A stretch of DNA of 64,000 bases, taken from assembly GCF_900110695.1 (NCBI RefSeq), contig NZ_FOEH01000002.1, positions 372,001 to 436,000 on the forward strand, written 5' to 3'. A model generated the notes under the pieces. That model worked only from the letters and a program-made list of their open reading frames with translations, did no database searches and was not told the origin of the DNA. Positions 37,606-47,613 of the stretch are shown here, in pieces. Numbering within the stretch: position 1 is the stretch's first letter; each line of letters opens with the position of its first letter. The DNA comes from Virgibacillus subterraneus (GTDB lineage Bacteria > Bacillota > Bacilli > Bacillales > Amphibacillaceae). The translations under genes and the position numbers were made by a program.

Positions 37606-38247
37606 ATGTATAATAAACGAACTATAGCAGTAAATCATGTAAAAGAACATGCGACAATCTATATTTTTATGATTATACTATTTTTAACAGGAGTTATTTT
37701 TGGTGCAATCATCGTAAATAGTATGAATTGGGCTCAAAAAGAGGATTTATTCTTTTATCTGGAGCGCTTTTTTGGTGAAATTGCTGATAAGGAACAAATA
37801 GAAAACACTGAAATACTGAAAAGCAGTTTCTTTTATCATGCTAAATACCTGTTTTTGTTGTTTATTTTGGGATTATCCGTTATAGGTTTGCCGATTGTAT
37901 GGATATTGTTATTTTTAAAAGGTCTTGTAGTTGGCTTTTCAGTAGGTTTTATTGTAAATCAGCTTGGAATGAAAGGGCTGCTATTAGCTTCTCTATCAAT
38001 TGCCCCACAAAATATTATAATTATACCAATATATATAATAGCTGGCAGTCTTTCGATGATTTTTTCACTTACACTTTTAGGTAAGTTATTTTCGCGAAAA
38101 ATACCCCAACCTATTCTGCAGCCATTTGGAAAGTATGTCATGTTTTTTACTTTTTTATTAGCTATATCAGTAGTTGCGTCAGCACTAGAGGCATTTGTTG
38201 CAAATGAAGCAATGGAGGCAATAATAAAATCCTTTTATAACCAATAG
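37606..38247 (+). CDS. spoIIM: Stage II sporulation protein M
   Basis: Membrane subunit of the SpoIIDMP machine that drives septal peptidoglycan hydrolysis and engulfment in the mother cell; SpoIIM recruits SpoIIP and SpoIID. Five hydrophobic segments can be seen (about 18-38, 76-95, 97-120, 130-155, 175-195), with a short cytoplasmic N-terminus. 213 residues (B. subtilis 214). The ATG follows GGAGGATT. Same position before fur as in related genomes. Confidence 0.92.
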   Translation: MYNKRTIAVNHVKEHATIYIFMIILFLTGVIFGAIIVNSMNWAQKEDLFFYLERFFGEIADKEQIENTEILKSSFFYHAKYLFLLFILGLSVIGLPIVWILLFLKGLVVGFSVGFIVNQLGMKGLLLASLSIAPQNIIIIPIYIIAGSLSMIFSLTLLGKLFSRKIPQPILQPFGKYVMFFTFLLAISVVASALEAFVANEAMEAIIKSFYNQ

Positions 38248-38281
38248 TTAATATTATATAATAATTATTATTGATAACAGT

Positions 38282-38296
38282 TTATAATAATTATAC
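38282..38296. promoter_or_regulatory. PerR box upstream of fur
   Basis: TTATAATAATTATAC matches the PerR box TTATAATNATTATAA at 14 of 15 positions and abuts the -35 element. In B. subtilis fur is repressed by PerR, so the arrangement seems conserved. Confidence 0.7.
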
Positions 38297-38297
38297 T

Positions 38298-38326
38298 TTG
38301 ACACGCTTTACAAGTGTGCCTATAAT
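38298..38326 (+). promoter_or_regulatory. Sigma-A promoter of fur
   Basis: Consensus TTGACA (38298-38303), 17 bases, consensus TATAAT (38321-38326), ending 31 bases before the fur start. Confidence 0.9.
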
Positions 38327-38357
38327 AAAGATGGGGATATTAGGGAGGGGACTTGCC

Positions 38358-38819
38358 ATGGAACATCGTATAGAGCGAATTAAAAAACAGCTCCATGCAC
38401 AAAGTTATAAGCTAACTCCACAACGAGAGGCAACAGTTAGGGTTTTATTAGAGCGTGAAGAAGATCATTTGAGTGCTGAAGATGTATATTTACTAGTAAA
38501 AGAGAAAGCACCTGAAATTGGTTTGGCTACTGTTTATCGTACTTTGGAATTATTATCAGAATTAAAAGTTGTTGATAAAATAAACTTTGGTGACGGTGTT
38601 TCACGTTATGATCTACGTAAAGAGGGCGCAGAACATTTCCATCATCATTTGGTTTGTATAGAATGCGGTTCAGTTGAGGAAATAGTGGATGACTTACTTG
38701 GAGATGTCGAAAAGATAGTTGAAAATGATTGGGGCTTTCAGGTGAAAGACCATCGTTTAACTTTTCATGGGGTTTGCAAGCAATGTCAAGAAGCAGCTGT
38801 TCAATCTAAAACATCATAA
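38358..38819 (+). CDS. fur: Ferric uptake regulator
   Basis: Iron-responsive repressor of siderophore and iron transport genes. Winged helix (about 15-85, with LTPQREATVRVLL and LATVYRTLELLSE), metal site HFHHHLVCIECGSVEE near 93-108 and a second Cys pair CKQC near the end. 153 residues. An in-frame TTG lies upstream at 38271, but GGGAGGGG sets the ATG at 38358. Fur rather than PerR or Zur is assigned from its position next to spoIIM and xerD and from the PerR box before it. Confidence 0.94.
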   Translation: MEHRIERIKKQLHAQSYKLTPQREATVRVLLEREEDHLSAEDVYLLVKEKAPEIGLATVYRTLELLSELKVVDKINFGDGVSRYDLRKEGAEHFHHHLVCIECGSVEEIVDDLLGDVEKIVENDWGFQVKDHRLTFHGVCKQCQEAAVQSKTS

Positions 38820-38829
38820 TAATAATGGG

Positions 38830-38862
38830 AAGCCTTTTCTTTATGTGAAAAGGCTTTTGTTT
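38830..38862 (+). terminator. Terminator of fur
   Basis: AAGCCTTTTC / GAAAAGGCTT stem with a T-rich tail, 11 bases after the fur stop. Confidence 0.85.
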
Positions 38863-38867
38863 TTTAT

Positions 38868-38955
38868 GCAGATAAGAAAATATAACTATTTTCATACTGC
38901 ATTCGTGCAAGCAAGGCAATTCGCCTAAAGGCGTGGCAAGTTACAAGTTTTCTAA
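38868..38955 (+). repeat. Dispersed intergenic repeat, copy 5
   Basis: Diverged copy: GCAGATAAGAAAATATAA, ACTGCATTCGTGCAAGCAAGGC, and an end in AAGTTTTCTAA. Compensating changes keep the GCC...GGC hairpin. It follows the fur terminator. Confidence 0.75.
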
Positions 38956-39113
38956 TCAATAATATTCAATATTAATTTACAATTATACGTAAATAGGTTA
39001 CTTTTATGTGGGAATGTATTATAATAGCCCTAGTTTCATAGTTGTATGTATATTGTTATCCTTTTTTGGCATATCTTCTATTAGTAGATACTTTATTAGA
39101 GGGGACATGCCAA

Positions 39114-39320
39114 ATGAAACATGTGATATGGGATACAATAAAAGTTTTTGTGATCTTCGTAGCTTGTACGTTTCTATTTTACGTTGGATTAAGAGCAATG
39201 CATGACGAGTATGAACAAAATCACCGGTATGATCCACCTGAGGGGGATTCTGTTAAAGTTTTTAATCTTAATGAAGATTTCATTGATCGGTTAAACTTAT
39301 TTTTTCGATTAGGGGAGTAA
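39114..39320 (+). CDS. yqzK: Small membrane protein YqzK (DUF4227)
   Basis: 68-residue protein with one membrane helix (about 8-28) and an acidic C-terminal tail ([15 protein letters not shown]). Family members lie between fur and xerD in Bacillus, as here; no function is known. The in-frame start at 39042 has no ribosome site, while the ATG at 39114 follows AGAGGGGAC. xerD starts five bases on. Confidence 0.82.
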   Translation: MKHVIWDTIKVFVIFVACTFLFYVGLRAMHDEYEQNHRYDPPEGDSVKVFNLNEDFIDRLNLFFRLGE

Positions 39321-39325
39321 CGACT

Positions 39326-40219
39326 ATGCTCAAGTCTGGTTTTGAAGATTTCGTTCACTATTTGCAAGTGGAAAGAGGATTATCTGACAATACGTTAAAA
39401 TCGTATAAAAGAGACTTGAAGCAATATATTCTGTATATTGAAAAAGTGCTTCAAAAAACAAAATGGGATGACGTTGTACGTACAGACATAGTGGGCTTTT
39501 TGTATAAGCTAAAGGATGATGGTAAGTCGGCTGCTACTATTGCACGTACAATTGCATCGATTCGTTCATTTCACCAATTTTTAATTCGAGAACAGCTGGT
39601 GGTTCACGATCCGAGCATACATATTGAAACACCGAAAAAAGAGAGAAAGCTTCCTGATGTATTATCAACACAAGATATTGAAGCTTTATTAAAGATACAA
39701 GGTAACTCATCTTTGAAGATTAGGAATAGAGCAATGCTAGAATTATTATATGCAACTGGGTTGCGGGTGACAGAACTGACATCATTAAAAGTGAGTGATC
39801 TCCATTTAACAATGGGATTTGTCCGGTGTCTTGGAAAAGGTTCAAGGGAAAGAATAGTTCCTCTTGGTGAAATGGCAAAAGAAGCTGTGGATGATTATTT
39901 GCAGCATGCAAGAGGAAGTCTGACTAAACGTAAAATTGACGATAATACTCTTTTTGTTAATCAACATGGTAGACCGCTGTCACGTCAGGGCTTTTGGAAA
40001 ATATTAAAAGGTGTCGCGCTGGAATCTGGTATAAAGAAGAAAATCACGCCACATACATTGCGTCACTCATTTGCCACGCATTTACTGGAGAACGGCGCAG
40101 ATTTACGATCCGTACAGGAAATGCTGGGGCACGAGGATATATCAACAACTCAAATCTATACTCATGTTACAAAAGCTAGATTAAAAGATATTTATCAGTC
40201 CTATCATCCACGCGCATAA
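39326..40219 (+). CDS. xerD: Site-specific tyrosine recombinase XerD
   Basis: Partner of XerC (CodV) at dif sites, resolving chromosome dimers. N-terminal SAM-like domain (residues 1-85), catalytic domain with Arg in ATGLRVTEL near 146, His-x-x-Arg in [12 protein letters not shown] near 242, and the nucleophile Tyr in [14 protein letters not shown] near 276. 297 residues (B. subtilis RipX 296). Confidence 0.95.
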   Translation: MLKSGFEDFVHYLQVERGLSDNTLKSYKRDLKQYILYIEKVLQKTKWDDVVRTDIVGFLYKLKDDGKSAATIARTIASIRSFHQFLIREQLVVHDPSIHIETPKKERKLPDVLSTQDIEALLKIQGNSSLKIRNRAMLELLYATGLRVTELTSLKVSDLHLTMGFVRCLGKGSRERIVPLGEMAKEAVDDYLQHARGSLTKRKIDDNTLFVNQHGRPLSRQGFWKILKGVALESGIKKKITPHTLRHSFATHLLENGADLRSVQEMLGHEDISTTQIYTHVTKARLKDIYQSYHPRA

Positions 40220-40312
40220 TTTTTTGTCTATAGTCGTCAGACATCCTACAACAAATTTAAGACAACATATTATATGGGATAGTAGGAAACATAGTTAAAG
40301 GAGGTAATTACC

Positions 40313-41491
40313 ATGCAAAATTTCAAACGAGTATTTTTAATTGTAATGGATTCGGTGGGGATTGGCGAAGCCCCTGATGCCAAAAAGTTTAATGATAAAG
40401 GCGCAGATACACTAGGGCATATTGCCGAACATATGGATGGCCTCAAAATGCCTAATATGGCGAAGTTAGGTCTCAGTAATATTCGGGAAATTAAAGGAAT
40501 CGAAAAGAATGCATCTCCTCGTGCGCATTACACTAAAATGCAAGAGGCTTCTAACGGAAAGGACACAATGACTGGACATTGGGAGATTATGGGGTTAAAC
40601 ATTCAGCAGCCATTCCGGACATTTCCAGATGGTTTTCCACCAGAATTGATTGCTGACCTAGAGGAAAAAACCGGACGAAAGGTAATAGGAAATAAGCCCG
40701 CTTCTGGTACTGCCATTCTGGATGAGTTAGGATCTGAGCACATGAGTACAGGGTCATTGATTGTATATACATCAGCAGATTCAGTCCTGCAAATCGCAGC
40801 ACATGAAGAAATCATTCCTATTGAAGAACAATATGAAATTTGTGAAATAGCCCGAGAATTAACATTAGATGAAAAGTATATGGTCGGCCGTGTTATTGCA
40901 CGTCCTTTTGTCGGTGAACCTGGTGCTTTCCAGCGTACGCCAAACCGTCATGATTATGCATTGAAGCCGTTTGGACGTACTGTAATGAACGAATTAAGAG
41001 ATGCAAATCATGATGTAATCGCCTTAGGGAAAATCTCTGATATATATGATGGAGAAGGGGTTACTGAAGCAATTCGAACAGCCGATAATGAAGATGGAAT
41101 GACTAAGCTGGTTGATTCGATGGCGAAAGATTTTAAGGGTATTAGTTTCCTGAATTTAGTTGATTTTGATGCTAAATATGGTCATCGTCGTGATCCGGAA
41201 GGGTATGGAAAAGCGTTGGAGGCATATGACGCAAGATTACCTGAGGTATTAAATCAGCTTAAGGAAGACGATCTGTTAATTATCACTGCAGATCATGGAA
41301 ATGATCCTATACACCATGGAACAGACCATACACGGGAATTTGTACCTTTACTCATCCATCATAAAAATATTGATGAAGGAGAACGTTTACCTATTAGAGA
41401 AACGTTTGCTGACATTGGTGCAACAATTGCGGATAACTTTAATATAACGATGCCTAAGCATGGAAAAAGCTTTTTAGATAATATCAAATAG
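40313..41491 (+). CDS. deoB: Phosphopentomutase
   Basis: Interconverts (deoxy)ribose 1-phosphate and 5-phosphate, linking nucleoside phosphorolysis to central metabolism (drm in B. subtilis). Alkaline-phosphatase superfamily: Mn ligand Asp in [13 protein letters not shown] near 12, phosphorylated Thr in [10 protein letters not shown] near 86, and ITADHGNDP plus GTDHTRE near 328-342. 392 residues. First gene of deoB-punA-pdp. The ATG follows AAAGGAGG. Confidence 0.96.
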   Translation: MQNFKRVFLIVMDSVGIGEAPDAKKFNDKGADTLGHIAEHMDGLKMPNMAKLGLSNIREIKGIEKNASPRAHYTKMQEASNGKDTMTGHWEIMGLNIQQPFRTFPDGFPPELIADLEEKTGRKVIGNKPASGTAILDELGSEHMSTGSLIVYTSADSVLQIAAHEEIIPIEEQYEICEIARELTLDEKYMVGRVIARPFVGEPGAFQRTPNRHDYALKPFGRTVMNELRDANHDVIALGKISDIYDGEGVTEAIRTADNEDGMTKLVDSMAKDFKGISFLNLVDFDAKYGHRRDPEGYGKALEAYDARLPEVLNQLKEDDLLIITADHGNDPIHHGTDHTREFVPLLIHHKNIDEGERLPIRETFADIGATIADNFNITMPKHGKSFLDNIK

Positions 41492-41506
41492 AGGGGGAGA
41501 TATTCC

Positions 41507-42328
41507 ATGAACCAAACTGTAATAAATGAAGCAGCAGCTTTCATTAAAGAAAACTTAACCAAAACACCAGAAATCGGGTTAATTCTAGGGTCAGGCCTAG
41601 GTGTACTAGCTGATAAAATTGATAATCCTATTACTTTTTCATACAAGGACATACCTCATTTTCCTGAATCAACTGTATCTGGACATAAAGGTCAGCTTGT
41701 AGTTGGAATGCTGGAAGGTAAGCAAGTAATCGCAATGCAAGGGCGCTTTCATTATTATGAAGGTTATTCTATGCAACAAGTTACCTTTCCTGTTCGAGTA
41801 ATGAAAGACCTAGGAATAGATTCGATTATTGTAACTAACGCAGCAGGAGGTATTAATAAAACATATAACCCCGGTGACCTAATGATAATCAACGATCATA
41901 TTAATAACATGGGTGATAACCCGTTAATTGGTCCAAATAATGATGAATTGGGCGACCGCTTTCCAGATATGTCACAAGTATATGATAAAACGTATATGCA
42001 GCATGCTAAGGACTGCGCAGAAAAACTGGAATTATCTGTTCAGAATGGTGTATATGTGGGTAATACCGGCCCAACCTATGAAACACCTGCAGAAATTAAC
42101 ATGTTACGGACACTTGGTGGAGATGCTGTTGGAATGTCCACTGTACCGGAAGTTATCGTTGCCGGACATGCTGGTTTACGTGTATTAGGTATTTCCTGTA
42201 TTTCCAATATGGCTGCTGGAATTCTAGACCAGCCGTTAACGCATAATGAAGTGATTGAAACAACAGAAAAAGTGCGTGAAGACTTTTTGCAATTTATTAA
42301 GGAAATTATTCGCACACTACCAAACTAA
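41507..42328 (+). CDS. punA: Purine-nucleoside phosphorylase
   Basis: Phosphorolysis of guanosine and inosine and their deoxy forms. Trimeric PNP family: phosphate site GSGLG near 29, [10 protein letters not shown] near 82, VTNAAGG near 111, and the Glu in GPTYETPAE near 190. 273 residues; B. subtilis PupG is 271. It lies 15 bases after deoB. Confidence 0.96.
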   Translation: MNQTVINEAAAFIKENLTKTPEIGLILGSGLGVLADKIDNPITFSYKDIPHFPESTVSGHKGQLVVGMLEGKQVIAMQGRFHYYEGYSMQQVTFPVRVMKDLGIDSIIVTNAAGGINKTYNPGDLMIINDHINNMGDNPLIGPNNDELGDRFPDMSQVYDKTYMQHAKDCAEKLELSVQNGVYVGNTGPTYETPAEINMLRTLGGDAVGMSTVPEVIVAGHAGLRVLGISCISNMAAGILDQPLTHNEVIETTEKVREDFLQFIKEIIRTLPN

Positions 42329-42345
42329 TTATAAAGGTGATTAAT

Positions 42346-43650
42346 ATGAGAATGTACGACATCATTGAAAAGAAACGTGATGGAGAAATACTTACAAATG
42401 ATGAAATTCAATTTTTTATCGATGGCTATACAAATGGAGAGATTCCAGACTATCAAGTTAGTGCGTTGTTAATGGCAGTATATTTTCAAGATATGACCGC
42501 AGATGAACGGGCCCAATTAACGACAGCAATGGTTAATTCAGGTGATCAAATTGATCTTTCCGCTATTTCGGGTATAAAAGTAGATAAGCATTCGACTGGT
42601 GGTGTTGGAGATACAACAACGTTAATTTTAGCTCCTTTGGTGGCATCGCTTGGAGTACCAGTAGCTAAAATGAGTGGTCGAGGATTAGGACATACAGGCG
42701 GAACTATTGATAAGCTTGAAGCTGTTCCTGGATTTCACGTGGAAATTACAAGTGAGGAATTTGTTAGTCTTGTAAATAAAAATAAGGTTTCTGTCATTGG
42801 ACAAACAGGCAACCTGACCCCAGCAGATAAAAAGCTATATAGTTTGCGTGATGTAACAGCAACGGTTAACTCAATTCCTTTAATTGCAAGCTCAATCATG
42901 AGCAAAAAAATTGCTTCTGGTGCAGATGCAATTGTGTTGGACGTAAAAACTGGCGCCGGGGCATTTATGAAGGAATTAGACGAAGCTAAAAATCTAGCCA
43001 GTGCTATGGTGTCAATTGGAAACCGAGTTGGCCGCAATACAATGGCAGTAATCTCTGATATGAGTCAACCGCTAGGCAATGCGATTGGAAATGCCTTAGA
43101 AGTAAAAGAAGCAATTGACACGCTTCAAGGCAAAGGACCAAAAGATTTAACCGAGTTATGTCTAACACTTGGCAGCCAAATGGTTTTATTAGCAGGTAAA
43201 GCAGAATCCCTCGATGAGGCTAGAAATCGTTTAATCGAGAATCTTAATAATGGAAAAGCGCTTGAACAGTTTAAAACATTTCTTGAGTCACAGGGCGGGG
43301 ATTCCAGGGTAGCTGATAATACCGAGTCTTTGCCACAGGCTGCTAATCAGGTTGAACTACCAGCAAAAACGTCTGGTTATGTTTCTGATATGATTGCCGA
43401 TGATATTGGAACTGCGGCAATGATGCTTGGTGCAGGAAGAGCTACAAAGGATTCTAAGATTGATCTTGCGGTAGGAATCGTACTACACAAAAAAATTGGA
43501 GATACTGTAAAAGAGGGTGAATCATTATTGACGATTCATGCGAATCAAGAAGATGTTAATGACGTACAAGAGAAACTTTATGCAAGTATTACAATCTCAA
43601 AGGAATCAGTCGAACCCCAGCCTCTTATATACGATATAATAACAAAGTAA
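42346..43650 (+). CDS. pdp: Pyrimidine-nucleoside phosphorylase
   Basis: Splits uridine, thymidine and deoxyuridine to base and pentose 1-phosphate, supplying DeoB. Helical N-terminal domain, then phosphate site [11 protein letters not shown] near 81, [13 protein letters not shown] near 108 and [10 protein letters not shown] near 198, and a C-terminal barrel. 434 residues. An in-frame GTG at 42337 overlaps the AAAGGTGA ribosome site. In B. subtilis pdp lies in another operon (pdp-nupC); here it extends deoB-punA into a full nucleoside salvage set. Confidence 0.94.
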   Translation: MRMYDIIEKKRDGEILTNDEIQFFIDGYTNGEIPDYQVSALLMAVYFQDMTADERAQLTTAMVNSGDQIDLSAISGIKVDKHSTGGVGDTTTLILAPLVASLGVPVAKMSGRGLGHTGGTIDKLEAVPGFHVEITSEEFVSLVNKNKVSVIGQTGNLTPADKKLYSLRDVTATVNSIPLIASSIMSKKIASGADAIVLDVKTGAGAFMKELDEAKNLASAMVSIGNRVGRNTMAVISDMSQPLGNAIGNALEVKEAIDTLQGKGPKDLTELCLTLGSQMVLLAGKAESLDEARNRLIENLNNGKALEQFKTFLESQGGDSRVADNTESLPQAANQVELPAKTSGYVSDMIADDIGTAAMMLGAGRATKDSKIDLAVGIVLHKKIGDTVKEGESLLTIHANQEDVNDVQEKLYASITISKESVEPQPLIYDIITK

Positions 43651-43712
43651 TAGATGCTGATTTTCTAAAATATTGTTGCTTTTTCCAAGCAATGAGTCTT
43701 GACGCAGTTGAT

Positions 43713-44230
43713 ATAAACTTCGAAGTAACTGTTGGAATAATCTCTATAAACTATCGTCCCGCCGTCCGAGGTCGCTACGGGCGGATGCGCACCTTAGGGA
43801 ACGACCTCAGCCTCCGTTGCGAAAACCACTCTGCGGGGTCTTCGGACACGTGCTATTCCCGCAGGAGCATCATGCGGGCTCCGCCTTAGAAAGAGACCCA
43901 ATGAAGGAAAGCATGCTCAAGACGCCAAGAGACCTGGGAGGGTAGGTCCTTCTAAGATATGCGGAGATCCAAAGGGCATCGGAATACGCTTTTCCGTTAA
44001 CAATAAATTGTTAGCGACCGCAACGTGTCATGTTATTACCAATATAGCGATTCCTACTCGAGTCAACAACGAAGGAAATACACGTAGACTCCTGTGGGAG
44101 CCGAGGCCTAGATGAGACTACGCAGCGACGTAGGAGCAAGGAGGCTCATCATCCGCCCTAGGTGCGCGAAGTGTATTTCCGGAGCGGCATAATAGCACTC
44201 AAACTTTTTAAAAAGTACTTAGCAGTTTAT
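43713..44230. repeat. Hairpin element split by a GC-rich insertion
   Basis: Ends ATAAACTTCGAAGTA and TACTTAGCAGTTTAT correspond to the compact copy at 34343-34396. Relative to that copy about 460 bases are inserted after GAAGTAA, and TAA is found on both sides of the insert, as a three-base target duplication would leave. The insert is GC-rich compared with the surroundings. Confidence 0.65.
44074..44180. repeat. Element with GGAAATACAC / GTGTATTTCC ends, copy 1
   Basis: 107 bases bounded by perfect ten-base inverted repeats, inside the insertion described at 43713-44230. A second element with the same ends but a different, shorter core lies at 47614-47679. Confidence 0.7.
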
Positions 44231-44363
44231 TTCTATTGCGACAAACTTATAGTAAACAATTAATAGAAAGAGAATAGAAAACGTTCGTAGTTTAGATGAG
44301 GAATAAAAAAGTAAAACAAATTTGAGCATTGAATTGCAGGAGCAATTTAATGCTTATTTTTTA

Positions 44364-44467
44364 GCAGTTAATACAACTGTGACATTCGCCATAACGCCTG
44401 CATTCCTAAGTATAAGGGGACCTAAAAAGAAAAAATAAGCTCTCTTAACGGATACCGGGTTTTCTAA
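44364..44467 (+). repeat. Dispersed intergenic repeat, diverged copy 6
   Basis: Begins TTAGCAGTTAATA and ends GGGTTTTCTAATA like the other copies, but the middle is replaced by other sequence. Confidence 0.5.
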
Positions 44468-44531
44468 TATTATTCAAAATCCTGTGCTCGCATTTACTTT
44501 AATACCATCCCGGAAATATCAAATTTATAAA

Positions 44532-44561
44532 GTATAAATCAGGCAGATATTGGTAAGCCTA
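44532..44561 (+). promoter_or_regulatory. Sigma-F (or sigma-G) promoter of dacF
   Basis: GTATA (44532-44536), 15 bases, GGTAAGCCTA (44552-44561) matches the sigma-F consensus GYATA-N15-GGNNANAHTR at all but one position. It ends 29 bases before the dacF start. dacF is forespore-expressed in B. subtilis. Confidence 0.7.
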
Positions 44562-44590
44562 TAATTATATTGAATGTTGGAGGTAAAGCG

Positions 44591-45760
44591 ATGAAAAAGT
44601 TTGTTTTGATGACTAGTATTATATTTTCTATTTTACTAGCCACAACTGGTACCATTTATGGTAAAGAGAATGGCTCAGATAGTGAATTGAACCTTGCTCC
44701 AGATGCCAAATCAGCAATTTTAATCGAGCGTGATACAGGGAAAATGTTATTTGACAAAAATGCTCACGAAAAACTTCCACCGGCTAGTATGACAAAAGTT
44801 ATGACTTTGTTATTAATAATGGAAGCGCTAGATGAAGGCAAAATAAAAAAAGATGAGATTATTCGTATCAGTGAACGTGCAGCATCAATGGGAGGTTCTC
44901 AAATATTTTTGGAATCCGGAGAAGAAATGAGTGTAAATGACTTATTAAAAGGTATTGCCATAGCATCAGGGAACGATGCGAGCGTCGCATTAGCAGAAAG
45001 AATTTCAGGAAGTGAGGAAGCATTTGTTAAGAAAATGAATGAAAAAGTAAAAGAATTAGGTCTAGAAAATACGCTATTTCAAAATACAACTGGTTTACCA
45101 GCTAAGAATCATTACAGTACCGTACATGATATGGCAGTCATGGCAAAAGAATTATTAAAATACGAAAGTATAACAGAATATACATCCAAGTATGAAGATT
45201 ACTTAAGAAAAGGCCAAGATAATGAATTTTGGTTAGTAAATACGAATAAATTGGTGAAATCCTACCCAGGTGTTGATGGACTAAAAACGGGTTATACGAA
45301 TGAAGCGAAATATTGCCTTGCAGCTACAGCAGAAAAAAATAATATGCGTGTTATTGCAGTTGTAATGGGAGCTGATACGACAAAAGAAAGAAATGCGACG
45401 GTTTCACAAATGCTAGATTATGCGTTTAACCATTTTGAGACAACTAAATTATATAAAAAAGGTCAAACCATCACATCACTGCAATTATTAAAAGCAGAAG
45501 AAAAAGATATTAATATTGTGGCATCAGAATCGATAAGTACCATCCACAAAAAGGGTGACCAAGATGGTGATATTAAAGCATCAGTGGAATTAAATACTAA
45601 TTTGGATCTGCCGATGAAAAAAGGGAGCCAAGTTGGTCAATTGGTTGTGAAAAATAATAATAAAGTTGTTTCTAAATCACCATTAGTCGTGGATCATGAT
45701 GTTAATATTGCATCTTACTTAACGTTATTTAAACGGTCAGTGCAAAATATGGTGAAATAG
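44591..45760 (+). CDS. dacF: Forespore D-alanyl-D-alanine carboxypeptidase DacF
   Basis: Low-molecular-weight penicillin-binding protein that trims peptide side chains of spore peptidoglycan. Signal peptide at residues 1-25 (MKKFVLMTSIIFSILLATTG), SxxK motif in PASMTKVM near 62, SGN in ASGNDASVA near 120, KTG in LKTGYTNEA near 232, and the C-terminal PBP5-type domain. 389 residues. The frame starts seven codons earlier at 44570, but TTGGAGGT precedes the ATG at 44591. It lies upstream of spoIIA as in B. subtilis. Confidence 0.94.
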   Translation: MKKFVLMTSIIFSILLATTGTIYGKENGSDSELNLAPDAKSAILIERDTGKMLFDKNAHEKLPPASMTKVMTLLLIMEALDEGKIKKDEIIRISERAASMGGSQIFLESGEEMSVNDLLKGIAIASGNDASVALAERISGSEEAFVKKMNEKVKELGLENTLFQNTTGLPAKNHYSTVHDMAVMAKELLKYESITEYTSKYEDYLRKGQDNEFWLVNTNKLVKSYPGVDGLKTGYTNEAKYCLAATAEKNNMRVIAVVMGADTTKERNATVSQMLDYAFNHFETTKLYKKGQTITSLQLLKAEEKDINIVASESISTIHKKGDQDGDIKASVELNTNLDLPMKKGSQVGQLVVKNNNKVVSKSPLVVDHDVNIASYLTLFKRSVQNMVK

Positions 45761-45779
45761 GAAAGAATCATTCTAATTT

Positions 45780-45836
45780 AGTCGAAATGCTTCTTCTTTT
45801 GTCATATAGCAGGAATTGGCCCGCTTCATAGCGAAA
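45780..45836 (+). promoter_or_regulatory. Sigma-H promoter and near-0A box of the spoIIA operon
   Basis: GCAGGAATT (45809-45817), 12 bases, AGCGAAA (45830-45836) matches the sigma-H consensus except for the final T of GAAT. AGTCGAA at 45780-45786 differs from the 0A box core by one base. In B. subtilis spoIIA needs sigma-H and Spo0A~P. Confidence 0.6.
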
Positions 45837-45872
45837 AAATAACTTACAAAGAGAATGTAAGGAGGAAACGTA

Positions 45873-46226
45873 ATGGGTCTATCTACTATGTTTGAAGTTA
45901 AAAAAGATGTACTAATTGTGAGAATGTCGGGCGAATTGGATCATCATGAAGCAGAAGCATTAAGAAATAACTGGAAAGAAATGATGTATACAAACTCTAT
46001 AAAACATGTTGTTTTAAATTTAGAGTCCGTATCATTCATGGATAGTTCGGGATTAGGTGTAGTATTAGGTAGGTATAAGGAAGTTTTACAAGTAGGAGGA
46101 GAGATGGTGGTTTGTTCGGTTTCTACACCGGTAAGACGCCTGTTTGAAATGTCCGGTTTATTTAAGATTGTTCGGTTAGAGGAGAACGAAGAACATGCGT
46201 TATTTACGTTGGGGGTGGCTTCATGA
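45873..46226 (+). CDS. spoIIAA: Anti-sigma-F factor antagonist SpoIIAA
   Basis: STAS-domain protein that, when dephosphorylated by SpoIIE, captures SpoIIAB and frees sigma-F in the forespore. The phosphorylated Ser is Ser58 in [10 protein letters not shown], the same number as in B. subtilis. 117 residues. The ATG follows AAGGAGGAAA. The stop overlaps the spoIIAB start. Confidence 0.98.
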   Translation: MGLSTMFEVKKDVLIVRMSGELDHHEAEALRNNWKEMMYTNSIKHVVLNLESVSFMDSSGLGVVLGRYKEVLQVGGEMVVCSVSTPVRRLFEMSGLFKIVRLEENEEHALFTLGVAS

Positions 46227-46663
46227 ATAATAAAATGTATGTAGAATTTTCAAGTGTCAGTGAGAATGAGTCGTTTGCCAGAGTAGCCGTTGGATCTTTT
46301 GTTGCACAGTTAGACCCAACAATGGATGAGCTAACGGAAATTAAAACAGTCGTTTCGGAAGCGGTGACAAACGCCATTATCCATGGGTATAACAATGAAC
46401 CAGACCATCTTGTTTCAATATCCTGTGTAATTCAGGATGGTGAAGTGGATTTGACGATTAAAGATGATGGTATTGGAATTGGGGACGTGGATGAAGCTAG
46501 ACAACCATTATATACATCAAAACCCGAATTAGAAAGATCTGGAATGGGATTTACCATCATTGAAAACTTTATGGATTCCGTTGAGGTTAAGTCAACCCCA
46601 GATAAAGGGACAACCGTTCACATGACAAAGCAATTAACTTTCAGTAATATGGTTAGTAAATAG
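46223..46663 (+). CDS. spoIIAB: Anti-sigma-F factor and kinase SpoIIAB
   Basis: GHKL-family serine kinase that binds sigma-F and phosphorylates SpoIIAA. N-box [13 protein letters not shown] near residue 46, G1 box [10 protein letters not shown] near 78, and G2 box [15 protein letters not shown] near 105. 146 residues, identical to the B. subtilis length. The start overlaps spoIIAA by four bases (ATGA), so expression is coupled and stoichiometric. Confidence 0.98.
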   Translation: MNNKMYVEFSSVSENESFARVAVGSFVAQLDPTMDELTEIKTVVSEAVTNAIIHGYNNEPDHLVSISCVIQDGEVDLTIKDDGIGIGDVDEARQPLYTSKPELERSGMGFTIIENFMDSVEVKSTPDKGTTVHMTKQLTFSNMVSK

Positions 46664-46671
46664 GGATGCCT

Positions 46672-47424
46672 ATGGATGTTAATGTTAAACATCAAAAACG
46701 TAAAGAGTCACTCACGGATGAACAGGTGAAAGAGCTTATTCATAAAAGTCAACAGGGTGACAAAGATGCTCGAGATACCCTTGTTGAAAAAAATATGAGA
46801 CTAGTATGGTCGGTTGTTCAACGTTTTATTAATCGGGGGTATGATCCAGATGATTTATTTCAGATAGGAAGCATTGGATTAATAAAATCGATTGATAAAT
46901 TTGACTTAACCTATGATGTTCGGTTTTCTACCTATGCAGTTCCAATGATTATTGGGGAAATACAACGATTTATTCGGGATGATGGAAGTGTTAAAGTAAG
47001 TCGTTCACTTAAAGAAATCGGAAACAAAATACGTAAAAAGCGTGATGAATTAACAAAGGACCTCGGAAGATCACCAACTGTACTGGAAATTGCGGAAGCG
47101 TTAGATATATCCTCAGAAGATGTTGTTCATGCTGAGGAAGCCGCAAAATCACCACATTCAATACACGAAACTGTATTTGAGAATGATGGTGACCCGATAA
47201 CCTTATTAGATCAAATAGCGGATCAAGATACAAAATGGTTTGATAAACTAACATTACAAGAAGCAATACGAGGATTAAATGAACGTGAACGATTGATTTT
47301 GTACTTACGTTATTACAAAGACAAAACACAGTCTGAAGTAGCCGAAAGACTCGGTATTTCGCAGGTACAAGTCTCCAGGTTAGAGAAGAAAATCCTACGT
47401 GAAATGAAAGTAAATATGAATTAA
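46672..47424 (+). CDS. sigF: RNA polymerase sigma-F factor
   Basis: First forespore-specific sigma factor. Sigma-70 regions 2 (NMRLVWSVVQRFINRGYDPDDLFQ near residue 40), 3 and 4 (SEVAERLGISQVQVSRLEKKIL near 220) are complete. 250 residues. An in-frame ATG two codons earlier (46666) lies within the ribosome site; the start at 46672 gives MDVNVK, as in B. subtilis MDVEVK. Third gene of the spoIIA operon. Confidence 0.97.
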   Translation: MDVNVKHQKRKESLTDEQVKELIHKSQQGDKDARDTLVEKNMRLVWSVVQRFINRGYDPDDLFQIGSIGLIKSIDKFDLTYDVRFSTYAVPMIIGEIQRFIRDDGSVKVSRSLKEIGNKIRKKRDELTKDLGRSPTVLEIAEALDISSEDVVHAEEAAKSPHSIHETVFENDGDPITLLDQIADQDTKWFDKLTLQEAIRGLNERERLILYLRYYKDKTQSEVAERLGISQVQVSRLEKKILREMKVNMN

Positions 47425-47445
47425 ACAACCTGGCTTATCATTAAA

Positions 47446-47485
47446 TTGCACTTGTGCAGTAAGAAAGTATTATGCTTTCTTAACT
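47446..47485 (-). repeat. Dispersed intergenic repeat, short reverse copy 7
   Basis: On the minus strand AGTTAAGAAAG...CTTTCTTACTGCACAAGTGCAA: only the first hairpin and TGCAA box of the family, like the copy at 3854-3899. Confidence 0.7.
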
Positions 47486-47495
47486 TCCGAATTAT

Positions 47496-47527
47496 GAATC
47501 ATCACAAACTTTGTGATGATTCTTTTT
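47496..47527 (+). terminator. Terminator of the spoIIA operon
   Basis: AATCATCACAAA / TTTGTGATGATT, a 12-base-pair perfect stem with a two-base loop as drawn (CT), followed by CTTTTTG. Confidence 0.8.
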
Positions 47528-47613
47528 GTATAGCTGTTTTCTAAAAGAATGTTGTTAAAAGATATATACTGCGACACAGTGCGGTAAATACTTGAGTACT
47601 ATGACATCGCTAC

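Larger units (their letters stand above)
43651..44569. other. Repeat-filled region between pdp and dacF
   Basis: About 900 bases without a convincing gene. It holds a split hairpin element (43713-44230), a GC-rich insert with several stems, an element with GGAAATACAC ends (44074-44180), a diverged copy of the dispersed repeat (44364-44467) and the dacF promoter. A frame at 43692-43889 is only repeat sequence. Confidence 0.7.

Noticed and set aside
43692-43889. 65-codon frame in the repeat region after pdp
   Set aside because: Built from the hairpin element and the GC-rich insert; Arg/Cys-rich composition and no ribosome site.
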